From positions 21,518,170 to 21,582,169 of the forward strand of contig OZ038467.1 of the NCBI GenBank assembly GCA_964036295.1: a stretch of 64,000 bases of DNA. The letters run 5' to 3'. Source of the DNA: Plumapathes pennacea (taxonomy: Eukaryota > Cnidaria > Anthozoa > Antipatharia > Myriopathidae). Within the stretch, counting starts at the first letter, position 1; every line of letters starts with the position of its first letter. Shown here in pieces: positions 1 to 11,524 of this stretch. The position numbers and the translations under genes were made by a program. The notes beneath the pieces were generated by a model. That model had not been told where the DNA came from, did not search any database, and was given only the letters and a program-made list of their open reading frames with translations.

Positions 1-457
1 CCCACGGTTCGCCCAATGACTGGTTTTCACGAGCGACGTAAGCACAAGCGCAAGTGTTACCTCAAGCACGGGAGTTCTTCTTTCAAAACGAAAATAAGAC
101 AGACGCAACCACACGAGCTTCCTTTTCCTTGCGCGTGTGTTTGAGATCACTCCTTTTTACGGAAACGTGCCTGTTGCACTTGCTTCGCTCGCTTTCACGG
201 ATGCATATTTCTTGCGCTTAGCTTAACCGCGTTTGAACAACCGGCCCCAGAGAAAGACATGCGCAGATCTGACACAAATGTTGGCGCACGCAAGCGTTGA
301 CACACTACAGTGTACCCCTTGTTGTGCACATGCGTGAGCGATGTTCTGTTGGGAGGTGTGCACGAAACTCTTCACTCTTAATAATATTGACTTTATTTGT
401 ATATTTGTATATTTGTTTGTATATTTATTTATTTATTAAACCGCTTGTTTTTTCCAG

Positions 458-3400
458 GTTGTATTCTCGCGCACAAAAAGGTTTCCAGAGAGAGGCGCCA
501 GACGTATTCTCCCAGGTGAGTCAGCATTTACAGTGACTAGTAGTTTGAAGTGAAAGTACCTCGAACAGCTTTACTTTAATTTAGGCTTCTGCATTCAGAA
601 TAGTTGGACATGCTCACTGAACATGCATTACGTTTTACAGAGAATAAAACCTTTATTGTTTGTAGGTACGTGAAGCCACTGCGGAGGTCCCGAACGTGTG
701 GTTGAACTTGGAACACATTTATGTTGAAGAGAAAGAATACGTGGTTGCTATTCAGATGGTAAGGTTTCTATTAATTATTTGTTTGTTTTCTTTGTTGTTG
801 TTGCTGTTGTTGTTGTTTATTTGCATATTCTCGGTGATGCCGTGACATCATCTAAAGACAAATCACAAACACTCTAAACAAGTTCGTTGTCGTTGTTGTT
901 GTTGTTGTTGTTGTTGTTGTTCTGCGATATTTCTTCACAGTACGAGAACTGCCTTCGCAAGTTCTTCAAGCACCACAACATGGAAGTGATGTTGTACTTA
1001 GCCAGAGCATATTTCAGAGCCGGCAAGTTGAAGGAATGCAAACAAGTCTTGCTCAAGGTTTGTACACACTTTTATGCCACCAAAACTCGGCACTGTGACT
1101 CGGATTGACTCGGCTCCATTCGGTCTTGCTCAGGTCTGTTCGACTTTATTCGGTTCTGTCTGACCTTTTCCCGGGCTTTTTCGAGCCGGTTTGGTTGTGT
1201 TCGGCTCCTGTTTTATCCCATGTTTGAGCACACGTCTCATTTTAATTTATTTCTTTGCCAGGCTCGTCATGTGGCGCCAAACGACACCATTCTGCTGTTC
1301 AACATATCTTCAGTGCAGCAGCGTCTGGCTACGGGTATTCTGAAAGCCGAGAAGAGTCAGTTAAAGGTCGTGTTGGGTGCTGTAAGGGAACTGGAGCAGG
1401 AACAGAGGTACAAATACTCCTCCATTGTGGACTCTAAGATAGACCCTTTGAACTATTAGACGGAGGAAGCGTTTTCAGCACATTCTAGTCAGGCTAACAT
1501 ACGTTGTTTTTTTCCAGGAACTTTAGCTAACTCAGTCGCCATGGAGACCGGGTGAAATTTGATTTGGCGCGGGCCGCGTCAGAAGCCAGGTATAGACACA
1601 AACAAACAAACAAATAAACAAACAAACGAGCGATAGATACAGTTGTTGTTTATATTCTGTGCAAAACTGGTCCACTTACTGATTGCATATTTGACGCTGC
1701 CAGTTAGCATTAGGAAACAACTAAATTCCATTGGGAGAAAGGGCATGTTAAAGTGAACCCATTCAATTTACGGTCACGTGGTCTAATTGGGATAAACAAA
1801 CGGTTGCCAAAATAGCGCACGCAATCAAAACGGTTGTAATCAAAGGCTTCTTCCTAAAGTCGTTCATGTAGTGTTTACATGTGCCATGCTGAATGGATCA
1901 GTTGGTAATACAGCTGTGGGCCAAACGCATGAAATAGTCGGCAAAATGAAAATGAAAGCTAAATGTCATTTGCGAGAAGCGCGTATCCAATTCAGCGTGT
2001 TTGTTTGACGAACATCGCTTTAGAGTGTGTTAGACGAGAGGATGCACTCAACCTTTGGTCTGGTCATTTGTTATGCTGTTCTGTTCTCAGGCGCAGTACA
2101 GACTTGTTGAGTCAGGCCCAACAGCACGTGTCGAGAGCTCGCAAGCTGGACGAGACGGAGCAGGAGATCAGACGTAAACAAGAAGAGGAGAAGGAGGCGC
2201 TCAGAAGGAAGAAAGAAGCGGAGGAGGTGAGAGAGGAGCGTCCGGCCCACAATCAGCAAGGAGAATAGCACAAGTCGCTCAGCCTGAACTTGTTTTTTTA
2301 GTTTGTTTGCTTGCTTGTTTGTTTGTTTGTTTATTTTTCTGCAGAGAGCCAAGAGACAACAAAAGGAGTAGCAGGAACGTGAGCTGCTGGAGAAACGGAA
2401 ACAGTTCAAAGAGGTGAACGAAGATAAATTGCTTTTTGCACCAGAAGAAGCCGCTCCCAAGGAGAAGCCCTCCAAGGGACGCAAGGTGTGTAACGTTGGG
2501 CTCACGAGTTTTCCATTTCTATCTTGCTGTTGACTTACTGATGCACTCACTGTGTGGAACTGTGAACAAATCTCTTTTTTTTCTTGTGTCTTCACTGTTT
2601 GTGAACTCTGCTATATTTCTGTTCACTCACTCATTTTTCGGTTCTTGAGGAAATCTCTCTTAGTTCGCTCTGTGGATTTAACCCTCCCCTCCCTTGTCAA
2701 ATGACAGAAAGCCAAAACAGCAGACGACTTCGTCGCGAGTGAAGGGAGAAAGCGCGGCAAATGAGGACGAGGGAGAGAACGGCGGAGACTCAGAACGCAA
2801 ACCAATGTCAAGGGAAGAAAAGAAAGAGAGGGAGAGGTGAGAGCTCAAAATGCAGATTCTCCCAACCTTTAAGAAGAAAATGTATGAGTCGTGTGGTGAG
2901 AATTGTTACTTACTGCAGCTTTCATTTGAGCAAGGTATCAAAATTCAAGTTCCTACTACTGTATGATCCCCGAACGAAGTGAGGGAAATACTCACGACAC
3001 TAATGCAGCAATATTATACCGCCTACTTGGGGACTCCAAGCCTGTCGCCATCTCGAAATTTAACGTTGTCTGTCAGTCAGTCCCTGTTCACTCTAAGTTC
3101 CCGTGATGCAACAGTCGTGATGACTGGTGTTTTACCGTTCTTGTTCTCATAGTAGAAACGTTTTCAACAGGCTGCCATTGCATTATATTTGGAAAGGTGG
3201 GGTGGGTGGGGAGAAAGGAGGGCTTTAGAATAGAATAATAGCTTTAAAATATTATTAGAATAGACGTTATTGCACTACAACCATGGTTTAGAGAAGATGA
3301 ATATTAAACCCAGTTTAAATGAACCGACTAGCTTGAGTCTGACAGGACATTGTATAGTTTATGAGGGAAGCCAGGACGTTAGTTTATGAGCGATGCAGAC

Positions 3401-3571
3401 AGTGACTGATTTCGTATAGTGTACGGATCCTCCAATTTTGATTATTTTTTAACATTTACGCAGATTTCCAGCAGCATCGTGGAAATCTCAACAGATACCA
3501 ACAAGATCACTGAACACCAATTGGATGTGCAGTCAGCAGTCAGGGGAGCTCAGGAAGCCGACGGACAATAG
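458..3571 (+). pseudogene. CTR9: CTR9 (Paf1 complex subunit) C-terminal half, broken copy
   Basis: CTR9 is the TPR-repeat scaffold of the nuclear Paf1 complex, which travels with RNA polymerase II. Exons with good GT-AG borders lie at about 458-515, 666-758, 941-1057, 1262-1407, 1518-1589, 2091-2226, 2345-2485 and 2708-2836; a possible last exon is 3464-3571. Their translation follows CTR9 in order: [49 protein letters not shown] and [14 protein letters not shown] from the TPR part, then the DLLSQAQQHVSRARK linker and a charged Glu/Lys tail. The reading is broken by TAA at 1528-1530 (where the family has a Tyr codon) and TAG at 2369-2371 (apparently a former Gln codon). A frame change inside the exon at 2708-2836 separates KAKTADDF from the acidic tail. 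The N-terminal half would lie left of the window. Because introns are kept, it is not a retrocopy: it is a decayed duplicate, or the gene with base errors. Identity is firm; the last exon is tentative. Confidence 0.88.
892..921. repeat. (GTT)n microsatellite
   Basis: An uninterrupted GTT run lies just upstream of the acceptor of the CTR9 exon at 941. The opposite-strand poly-Asn reading frame is only a shadow of it. Confidence 0.9.
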
Positions 3572-4226
3572 TACAGTACTGTCATTAATCATGATAAACT
3601 CTTTGGAGGTCTTGGTTAAAAACTCGCGGTGTGAGTTAACCTAATAACTTAAAGATTCCGCGTGATCGGTACGTGTCGATATTTTTGCTCGCGGTGGCCT
3701 GGGGCCCAAGCAAGCTTAAAAACGCAAATTTTTATTTATTTTTTCCTTTTTGTGGGTCGAGAATCAGCACACGGTGATTGGTTCATATTATCACGTGCTG
3801 GGCGATGACGTAATTGACTTCGCTAAACAACTCGAGATGTGGCCAGTGAATTGCTCGCTACTTGTGTGTAAAAGTTAACTGCATCCCATCCAAACTCAAC
3901 ACCATTTGGCTCTGTGGAATTTGCACGGATAAACTGGATTTTCGGGAACGATTTTGGCTCGCGTTCACCGCGGAAGTTTGCAGTCACAAATGGACTGAAC
4001 ACACTGTGAACAAAACCGCAATGATATTGTGGGATAGGACGTTGTGCTCTCTAATAGTCGAGAAACGGAACGGCAGGCTTTAATGTCACAATTTAAATTC
4101 TCCCGAGCAGTGACATGTGAAAAGTATGAGGATTGATACTTGGAACCAGTTTCGTACTAAGGAGAATATTAAAACATTGCAACACTTGAGGAACTCGCGG
4201 CTGGTAACGTTTTTTGGTTTATGTTT

Positions 4227-4261
<35 letters not shown>

Positions 4262-5100
4262 ACACAGAGACCAGGGAGTTGGGGTCGACATCGCGGGATC
4301 TTGTAAAAACATCAAAGTTCATGACAAAATGTCGTCAGCTATGTATTTTACTTGAACATTGTTCTTTGAACAGGCAATAGTTTGTAGTGAAACATGTACG
4401 TGAACACGAATCTAATATTGTTACATACATGTCGTTACATAAAAAAACTTTATATTACGAGTAGAAAGCTGAATACCGGAACACGTTCAAGGACACAAAA
4501 ACCTACCTGGATACCTCGCAGTATCACGTAAATAAAAAAACCTAATATATATATAAAGAATAAAGAATAACAGCTACAATGAGATTAAAGTATAAACAGC
4601 TAACCTATGGCGTTTCTAGAATGTAGAAATTAAATCAAAAAATTTTTTGTGCGTAATTGAAAGAAAACTATACAAGTGAGCATTAAATGGTCTTGTACGA
4701 GTATCCACAAGTTTTAATTGTGGTGTCCAATGATAATGGTAATGATTTAGCATTTATATAGGGCAGGAACGGAAAGCGGAATCGGACGCCACTCGGCCAC
4801 CCAGGTAATTTATCGTTTGCTGTTAAAACATTATTTAGTAAATCAAGGTTGTGTTTAAGTTTTCTCACGTTTTTCCCAGGGTGTGACGGAAACCATCTCC
4901 GCTAGCCAAGGGCCAACAATTTCCACTTTCGAATTATCGGAGTTTGAAATGGCATTAGGTTCGACTGTAGTTATTTTTTATAGAAAGACCTTGGCAAGCT
5001 CTATTTAAATACATGCTACTTATTCATTAACTCTCTTCTTGCTTAGAAACTGGCGATTTATGCAGTTGTAGTACATGATTATGTTGTCCCATTTTGTTGT
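3572..5100. other. Intergenic stretch with no supported gene
   Basis: No exon-like reading frame with splice borders is seen. The part at 3690-3850 contains a run with a GGGTCGAGAA motif, a CACGTGCTG box and GATGACGTAA that resembles the sequence at about 61740-61870, so it is probably a dispersed repeat. The rest is AT-rich. Confidence 0.5.
4226..4258. repeat. (TTG)n microsatellite
   Basis: About eleven TTG triplets in a row give false poly-Cys and poly-Gln reading frames on the two strands. Confidence 0.9.
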
Positions 5101-5359
5101 AGCCTGCGTAGCAAGCGTTTCCGTAGGTTTCTGAGCGCATACGACGACTTTTTCGATTTTCAGCGGCGCGAAAATTGGGGCGAGCGCAAAAAGGACGCGA
5201 GGGGAGGGGGCGGGGAGGTGAGAAGGTTTTCTTCGCCTCCTCCCCCTTCCCCCACTCCCTCGCCCCAATTTTTGCGCTCGCCCCAAGTTTCGCGCGGCCA
5301 AAATCGAAAAAATCGTCGTATGCGCTCAGAAACCTACGGAAACGCTTGCTACGCAGGCT
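5101..5359. mobile_element. Foldback/MITE-like element, about 260 bp
   Basis: The left end begins AGCCTGCGTAGCAAGCGTTT and the right end is its reverse complement. Pairing continues for roughly 90 bp on each side through a motif containing CGCATACGACGA. The loop is a purine/pyrimidine-biased tract. There is no coding capacity. The same GCCTGCGTAGC core also occurs in the inverted repeats at 45.5 and 46.6 kb, so this end sequence belongs to a dispersed family. Confidence 0.85.
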
Positions 5360-6190
5360 AATTTTATTGCTTTTCTTTCAGTTGCGTTAAGTATAAAGAA
5401 AGGAAAGGTTTCCCTTGATCTATGTGGCATCCAGTCAGTTACCCACTGATGAGAGAGGACCAAGATAGAAGAGTATCCTTTTATGCAAGACTTGGTTGTT
5501 AACCAACATACAGAGATGTTGTGTATACTAATACATATATGTGTATAATAACCTGTATGTTTGTGTGTGCACAATATTATGTATGAAGTACAGCAAACTT
5601 AGGTTTAAATTTATATTTGATATTCTTCTGTAACTTCACTGATCTCCAAGCTAGCACTTCATTCTCTTTATAATCATTAATGTGCTTCACAATCAAATTC
5701 AAGAAATGCCTCAATCTTTCCTTTTTCCTACTAAAACACACCATGATTTCAAATAGTCCATATCATATTTTTCCAACCTTGTTTATTCCTGGCAATGCAG
5801 CTAGCTACATGTTCCTTTACTCAAGACAAAGCCAGATATTTTGAAGCAGCAGAGGGGACTCCCACATAAAAATGACGGGGATGCTCGTCGAAAATTTTTG
5901 TTATAATCCCTAAGAGGTACTAAAACGGGCGTGACTCGAGCTTACACTCTAAAAGGTACCAATAAAATCAATTAAAATAATTTAAAGTTTCAATGGGCAT
6001 CATCAAGCACTTCACTTCCTTGTTGTTTTTAAACAAAAAGAGGTCATTCGATTGACACCCGACCCCTAAACGGTACACGTCACATAAAAATGTCAACGTT
6101 TGATGTTGAGCACCCTAAGCGGTACCAAAACCGTAATTTTGACCCCTAAGCAGTACAACAAGCACCTTAGTTCTTTTTTATAGAAAGAAC
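5360..6190. other. Intergenic stretch, nothing recognised
   Basis: AT-rich DNA with no supported exon. Between about 5900 and 6160 there are several loose copies of a motif like CCCTAAGCGGTAC separated by 30-70 bp, a weak degenerate repeat. Confidence 0.45.
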
Positions 6191-6191
6191 A

Positions 6192-6270
6192 GGCTCTCTC
6201 TCTCTTTTACGGCCGCGCGGAGTCTGGAAGAAAGTCCCAGACTCCGCGCGGCCGTAAAAGAAGGAGAGCC
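6192..6270. repeat. Perfect GC-rich hairpin
   Basis: Arms of about 33 bp (core TTTTACGGCCGCGCGGAGTC and its reverse complement) flank an 11-bp loop. This is a compact foldback sequence with no gene. Confidence 0.85.
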
Positions 6271-6390
6271 TAGGAGTCTTTGCCTTGCTTGATGTACGGA
6301 AATGAAAACTTCAGGAAAATGAGACTGGACAAACGCAGGAATACCAAATGCGTTTGTCAGTTGTTGCAGAATTTTCCCTAGTAGCGCGCT

Positions 6391-6501
6391 CCCCCCCCCC
6401 CCCCCCCCCCCCTGGCCCCAGCAGCCTTTGCCAACCTCGTTCCCAGGGCCATCCGCGGCAGAAGCTCCCGGGAGCTTCGGATGGCCCTGGGAACGAGGTT
6501 G
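6391..6501. repeat. Poly-C tract followed by an inverted repeat
   Basis: A run of 22 C (6391-6412) is followed by CCAACCTCGTTCCCAGGGCC at 6431, with its reverse complement ending at 6501. The first arm recurs at about 22106-22142, so it is a dispersed element end. Confidence 0.8.
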
Positions 6502-7613
6502 CAGCCTTTGCCTCGGCCCATTCTTACTCCTGGGGCATCATGGGTAGTTAAGGCGAAGTTTTGACTCGAGTTCGTTGAGCAAGCTTGTTTCGTGTTAACT
6601 CACAAGATTTTCACGGTTCCCCAAGGAAAGAAACCTTCAGAGTCCCACTCAGAAATCCTGAGGAAGCGTCGATTACCCAACGCCTTTGCTCTCCGGACTC
6701 CCATCAGCGAGGTCATCCGCTTCGCTCGCAACTGAAGAACACTACAGCCCAAGGCGGCCTAAAGCGTCCGGCTCCACACCTAAAACGAAGCTCCTTTTCA
6801 CAGGTAATTTAGTTTTGGGTTCTGTCGTTAGTGTTTGTCACTTCTCCCCGTTTCCTCGATCTCTTTCATCTCGCCTTCTCATGCCATATGTGCGAGCTCA
6901 AGTTTCCTTCCCGCGCCTTTTATGCAAAACGCATTTGACACCTCACCCTCGTGTTAATTTGTTTGGCCTTCACTCGTTTCTCCCTTGTCGCATATCCATT
7001 TGTTGCACCCTCATGCTATTTTCTGCGTCTTTAATATTTCATATACTGGTCCACTTTATTTTCCCCGCGTATCATCAACTTCTATAAATATTTTTATCTT
7101 ATTCTCATTTATTTCTTAACCTAATTATAGTTATTTGTGTTTGTTGGTAATGCTTTATAATGGCTGGGGTCACACTCGGGAGTTTACCATAGTAAATCTC
7201 CCAAACTATAGCAAAGTTTATTTTACCATAGTCAGAGAGGAAAGAGTACCATATGACATTTTTTGGATTCCACATGAGTTTTGGGGCAATTAGTCTTGAC
7301 AGTTGTCTACACATGTAATATTTTGATAAGGAAACCACTTAAAAAAAGCAAAATTTGTCAAACGTGTGTTTGCACATGCCGACAGCACATATCGACCAAG
7401 TATCGCATACAAAAAGCACGTACCGACCACATGCCAACCACGCACCGAGAGCTTGTCCAGCATATACTGACCGCGTAACCAAGTACATACTGACTACAGA
7501 GCGATTATTAGCAAGCACTTTTGAATAATGAATTGCTTTGCTTCTGTGACCAGTAGAGATAAGATACTTCAAGCAGACAACTGACAGGCTGTACCTTGTT
7601 TTTCTTTTCACAG
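6502..7613. other. Intergenic stretch
   Basis: Open frames exist on the plus strand between about 6590 and 7090, but none matches a family I recognise and none shows clear paired splice borders. The segment 7290-7490 contains imperfect ACCGACCACATGCCAACCA-like short repeats. Confidence 0.4.
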
Positions 7614-7733
7614 CTGATTGATATGGGTTTCGACGGTGAGCTGGCCAGAGAAGCCCTGTCGAGCACGAGCAATCTGGAACAGGCCATGGAGTACATCCTA
7701 TCACATCAGCCGGCAGCTGCACGCCCAGCCAGG
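7614..7733 (+). CDS. Orphan UBA-domain exon
   Basis: This 120-bp exon has a pyrimidine-rich tract and CAG acceptor before it and a GTACGT donor after it, and it is in phase 0 at both ends. Its 40 residues form a ubiquitin-associated domain: the LIDMGFDGELAREALSS helix with the family MGF loop, then NLEQAMEYILSH as the third helix. UBA domains bind ubiquitin and are found in HUWE1, NEDD4-pathway and proteasome-shuttle proteins. The spacing looks most like the HUWE1 UBA domain, but 40 residues cannot decide. No other exon of such a protein was found nearby. It could be one exon of a long plus-strand gene that also uses the exons at 9.9-10.9 kb, or a stray duplicated exon. Confidence 0.7.
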
Positions 7734-7744
7734 GTACGTTTAGG

Positions 7745-8380
7745 GTTTTTTTTTTGGATGACTGTCGAAAACCATAACCAGTGTAATTACTGCACCAATC
7801 ACACAGGCTGTTATTTGCGATTTGTTTTACTTCGTATAGACCAATCAGCAGTGCTTGCGTGAGGAAATTGCATTTGGGTTTTGCATTTTTCCAAAGTAAC
7901 CGTTACCTGTCGAAGATCCTCATAGAATTGAATCATACTCTAAAAATTGTACTGTATATTTCATTCTTCTGAGGCAAAGGCGCATCATTTGATTTCTTAT
8001 TTCTTGGCTGGAGACTGAGAAGGCTCAGGGCAAGAAATATTTTTCATCCCTTTTGGCGAGCATGGGTTTATCCTCAGCCCCAAGCATGGTTCGAGCAAAT
8101 GAGTACTCCTCGTCCATCGTTGCGGAAAAGCGAAGCAGGTCAAATCCATTCACTTGTGAAAAGAAAATTTGAGATGACTAATTGACCTGAGTTGAGGTCA
8201 CCCAATTTAGCATTTTTCTTTTCACTATCAATGTTGTTGTGCTTTATCATAGGCAGCAAAAAGATATGAAATATAGTTCTCCCTCTATTTTCGTTAGTAT
8301 CCATGCTCAAGTTTCATCCATTACGATATTGTTTTATACTGCTTTCTTACCTCATATTTCCTGTTCTCCCAACTATAGTC
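7745..8380. other. Spacer with a piece of a dispersed repeat
   Basis: The segment at about 7750-7810 (GATGACTGTCGAAAACC, then a GTAATTAC motif) matches, inverted, the sequence at about 12130-12185. No gene is seen in the rest. Confidence 0.5.
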
Positions 8381-8382
8381 AG

Positions 8383-8520
8383 ATGCTCTCCTCCAGCTGC
8401 TGCAGACTCTTCCTGGCTGACTTTCTCCAGACTGTTGCAGACAGACTCTCCTGAGCAGACTTCCTGCAGACTGTTGTGGACATTTCTCCAGGATACTGTT
8501 CTAGGCTCTCCTCCAATATT
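8383..8520. repeat. Degenerate CTCC/CAGACT minisatellite
   Basis: Repeated motifs such as CTCCAGACTGTTGCAGAC and CTTCCTGCAGACTGTTG recur with loose spacing of about 25-35 bp. The reading frames through it are low-complexity. Confidence 0.6.
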
Positions 8521-8618
8521 ATCATTCATTGTTCTCTTGTCCCCTCAAGTCCCTCGTCCCCTGTATGATCATTGTGTGCCTTCCCACCAACCTGATGATG
8601 ACCATCATTCAACTCTGC

Positions 8619-9222
8619 TGAAGGAGGAAGGGTGCAGGTGAATGTTAGCGAAGGGGTAGGCAGGAAGAGGTTCGAAACGGGACTCTGAGGAGACCACGGG
8701 AGTATTGTTTTCCCTCTGGTGAGTTGTAGGAGTTAGGTGAGAGAGTTAGGACTAGAGTGGGGAGAATTCGCCTAAGCAGTGGTATGCATTTCAATCGTCA
8801 AAATGAGAAGAATGGGCAGGTGACTTGAGGAAAAGGGTCGGCTACAGGCAATCTTAACGACGGAGATGCACCCTCTGTCAGTAGTTTAAAATTGCCGCCA
8901 GTCGCAGGTGTTTCACAACGTCTGGAGCGTAGGGTGCATGACACGCAAAGGAAACCGTGACTCATTATATCCCAGCCTCTGACAGCCGTGGATAATTCCA
9001 ATTCAAATGGATAATTCCACCCATTTAACTCATGGAGAGGGTTGTTATGAGTACCACTGCCTAGGCGAATTCTCCCCATTCTGGTCCTTGCTCTCTCATC
9101 TAACTCGTACAACTCATCAAAGGGGAAGCAATGCTCCCGTGGCCACCTCAGGGCCCTGTTTTGACTCTCTTCCTGTCTATCCCCTCGCTGATATTCATCT
9201 GCATTCTTCCTCCTTCAGTGGG
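8619..9222. mobile_element. Inverted-repeat element carrying a nested repeat
   Basis: The left arm (8619-8785) and right arm (9049-9222) are reverse complements with modest divergence. They end on the inside with GGGGAGAATTCGCC and GGCGAATTCTCCCC. Between them lies a separate repeat (8780-9055) that has its own copy at 32.9 kb. The arrangement looks like one repeat inserted in, or forming the loop of, another. Confidence 0.75.
8780..9055. repeat. Dispersed repeat, copy 1
   Basis: It shares with 32880-33145, in the same order, GCAGTGGTA at the left, AATGAGAAGAATGGGCAGG, a TGCCGCC stretch, and at the right CCCATTTAACTCAT plus GAGAGGGTTGTTATG. Its short terminal inversion is GCAGTGGTA/TACCACTGC. 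It is non-coding and probably a small non-autonomous transposon. Confidence 0.75.
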
Positions 9223-9302
9223 TTGGCTGTTGGTTGGAGGGTAGGTGGTTAGGGACTGGGTCGTACAGGGGATTTGGGGGGGATGGGATTTGAGGGGAGG
9301 GG

Positions 9303-9391
9303 TGGGGGAGGGGGCCTGGGATGACCTTGAACGTGGTTGTGCAACTGTCACCTCCCTTGGTGTACTTCCACCATCCCAGGCCCCCTCCCCC
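9303..9391. repeat. G-rich hairpin
   Basis: TGGGGGAGGGGGCCTGGGAT pairs with its reverse complement at about 9372-9391 across a roughly 50-bp loop. Confidence 0.8.
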
Positions 9392-9406
9392 AACAGGATG
9401 CCCCAT

Positions 9407-9510
9407 TCCTAACCCATAACCATAACCCTAACTAACCCTGACCCTAACTAACCATAACCCTGAACCTAACACTACTTTACCCTAACCATGGCGCCTTAAC
9501 CTAACCTAAC
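9407..9510. repeat. Interstitial telomere-like tract
   Basis: About 100 bp of degenerate CCCTAA-type units (CATAACCCTAACTAACCCTG and variants). Animal telomeres of this group use TTAGGG, so this may be an interstitial remnant or a chance simple repeat. Confidence 0.65.
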
Positions 9511-9905
9511 ATACCCAATAAATAAAAATGAATAAATTTATATTTTATTTAATTTATTTATTTAATTTATCATTCTTTAATGTATGAATAAAGGAATAAA
9601 AAAACAAGAGTAAAGAAATGAACAAAAGATAAATGAATCATTAAATAATGTATAAGTGAATGAATTGATTTATTCAAGTCCCAATTTCAAACAACCATAC
9701 ACCCATAATTCCATGGGGCCAGTCAGAATTGATATATTCAGAATTAATTCATTCATGTATGCATTTGTTTAATTATTCATTTATTCATATAATGAATAAA
9801 TGAATTTATTAAATAATTGAATAAATTAATTTGATTGAATAAATTAATCAATTGAATAAATTAAATCAATTGAATAAATTAAATTAATGAAATGAATAAA
9901 TTAAG
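9511..9905. repeat. AATAAAT-rich low-complexity DNA
   Basis: Almost the whole stretch is built of ATTTATTT/AATAAATT words in both orientations. No gene. Confidence 0.8.
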
Positions 9906-10898
9906 GGACAAGTTCCCAAAAGAGAGAATTTCCATTTAAGCAGAGATGGTGTTGAAAGCTGTGTTGGCCTTGCCCTTGAGATGATATTTGAAGTAAAGAA
10001 AGGAACTGATGCAAGGAAGGTAAGTCTAAATTTCAAACTCCTTACACCCAAAATTTGCATAGTCAGCATGCTTTGGGGCCAGGCAGAATTGGGCATGGCC
10101 CAAGGGTGAGAGGGGAGGGGGTACTCCCGTATATGAGCCATATAGGTATGTGCCGCCCCAAAGGGTATCATTTTCAACATTTCATCATAGTCTGAAATAG
10201 GGTCGAAAATTGCACATTTTTGTCTGAAATAAGGTAGAAGTAACCCTTTGGGGGGTGTGAGTTGTGAAAAAGTCACTTTCAGAGTTAGCAGGCCTGTTTG
10301 TTGAGACTGTAATGGATCTCTGATAGATTGTTAATGCATGCTGAGAAGGGTGGTACCCAATGGGGCTCTTAAATTTCTATTGAGGTCTATGTAAGTACCC
10401 CACATAGTTTGTTGAATACCAATGTACCCATAAAATCCACTTGACTAGTCCATTATTTTATTCTACAGACTTCAGAGTTTTTTAAACAGTTGTTTCCTGA
10501 GCACAAGGCTGCAGTGACTTCCTTATCCTGGAGTTTTGTATCAGGTGGGTGATGTTATAGATAATGTTATAGACAAAACATAAATCACTACAAGATCACA
10601 TCACTAGTTGAAATAATTAAATCACTGATATGCAGGGCAGACCTGCCAAGTTATCCACTTTGTGTGATCTGATCAGTCAGTGCCCTAGTTACTATTTTTT
10701 GAAAGATAAATTAGTTCTTAAGATTTCTATTTCTGGTAATTAATAATGTATTCTTCATTTTTAGTCAAGGCTAGATGGGCAGATTCCAGAATTTGCACTG
10801 GGCTTGTGTGCTGCAAAAAAGCTGGCTCTTCTATACTACCTGGCGAAGAACAATATTACCAAAGGGAGCATCTATTTTTCAGTTGGACATTGCTATAG
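9906..10898 (+). CDS. Three in-phase exons of an unrecognised gene
   Basis: Exons at 9906-10019, 10469-10544 and 10765-10898 have AG acceptors, and the first two have GTAAGT and GTGGGT donors. Their phases agree (38 codons; then 76 bp; then a two-base carry). The combined translation begins GQVPKRENFHLSRDGVESCV, continues with a Lys-rich piece ending GTDARK, then TSEFFKQLFPEHKAAVTS, and ends at TAG 896-898 of the 10-kb row. The first exon starts right after AT-rich repeat DNA, so its acceptor is weak. I do not recognise the family. The phase-0 UBA exon at 7614-7733 could belong to the same transcript, but nothing proves it. The last exon may be wrongly framed. Confidence 0.45.
10080..10275. 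repeat. Dispersed 'TCTGAAATAGGGT' repeat, copy 1
   Basis: It contains GTCTGAAATAGGGTCGAAAA and a GTACTCCCGTATATGAGCC segment. Related words occur at about 13945-14260 (inverted) and 55655-56020. Non-coding; the minus-strand frame of 130 codons through it is a shadow. Confidence 0.7.
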
Positions 10899-10899
10899 G

Positions 10900-11524
10900 G
10901 GCAATCTTGGATAGTGACTGTGGACAAGTGCATTAATCAAACAGGTAAAACATGGGAGAAAATCATTTCAAATATTCAAAAAACAAATACCGAAAATCCC
11001 ACTGTACAATAAGTTCAAATTTATGATAAAATGGCAAAAGGGAAGAGAGGCACTTAGTTAATTATTTGCAAATTATGGCCAGTGAGTCATTTATTTTAAT
11101 TTGCAATGTATGAGATTTGTGCATAAACAACATAGTGCTAGTATTATGTACAAAAGCTGTTTGCTGTATAGTTCCAATAGCGACGCCTAGTGAGAAAATT
11201 TAGGTTCAGTTTTGAGGTTGTTAAAAATGTATGTTTCATGGTTGTGCCTTGATGCAATGATCCCCTTTTATTTAAGGAGCTTCATGCAAGAATGAAAAGA
11301 CAATGGTGTCTGTCTATCAGTCAATCAGCCAGCCAGAAGATAGGAACTACTTCACCAACTCAAGTGTCCAGTTAATTTACTGACACTGTCTAGGCACATC
11401 CTCTAGACATTTAGGGACAACAACAACACTTTATTTGTACCCATAGGGGAACTGTTAGTGATACAGTATCAGCAAACTTATAATGTATAAAGCATGATTG
11501 TTTTACTATTGCAATTATTATAGG
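10900..11524. other. Spacer, nothing recognised
   Basis: AT-rich sequence without a supported exon or a clear repeat. Confidence 0.45.

Noticed and set aside
874..1056. Poly-Asn protein on the minus strand
   Set aside because: It is the reverse of the GTT microsatellite and overlaps the CTR9 exon.
4086..4322. Poly-Gln or poly-Cys proteins
   Set aside because: Trinucleotide repeat translated in both directions with no other support.
9884..10276. Minus-strand 130-codon frame
   Set aside because: It crosses a dispersed repeat and an in-phase plus-strand exon and shows no family resemblance.
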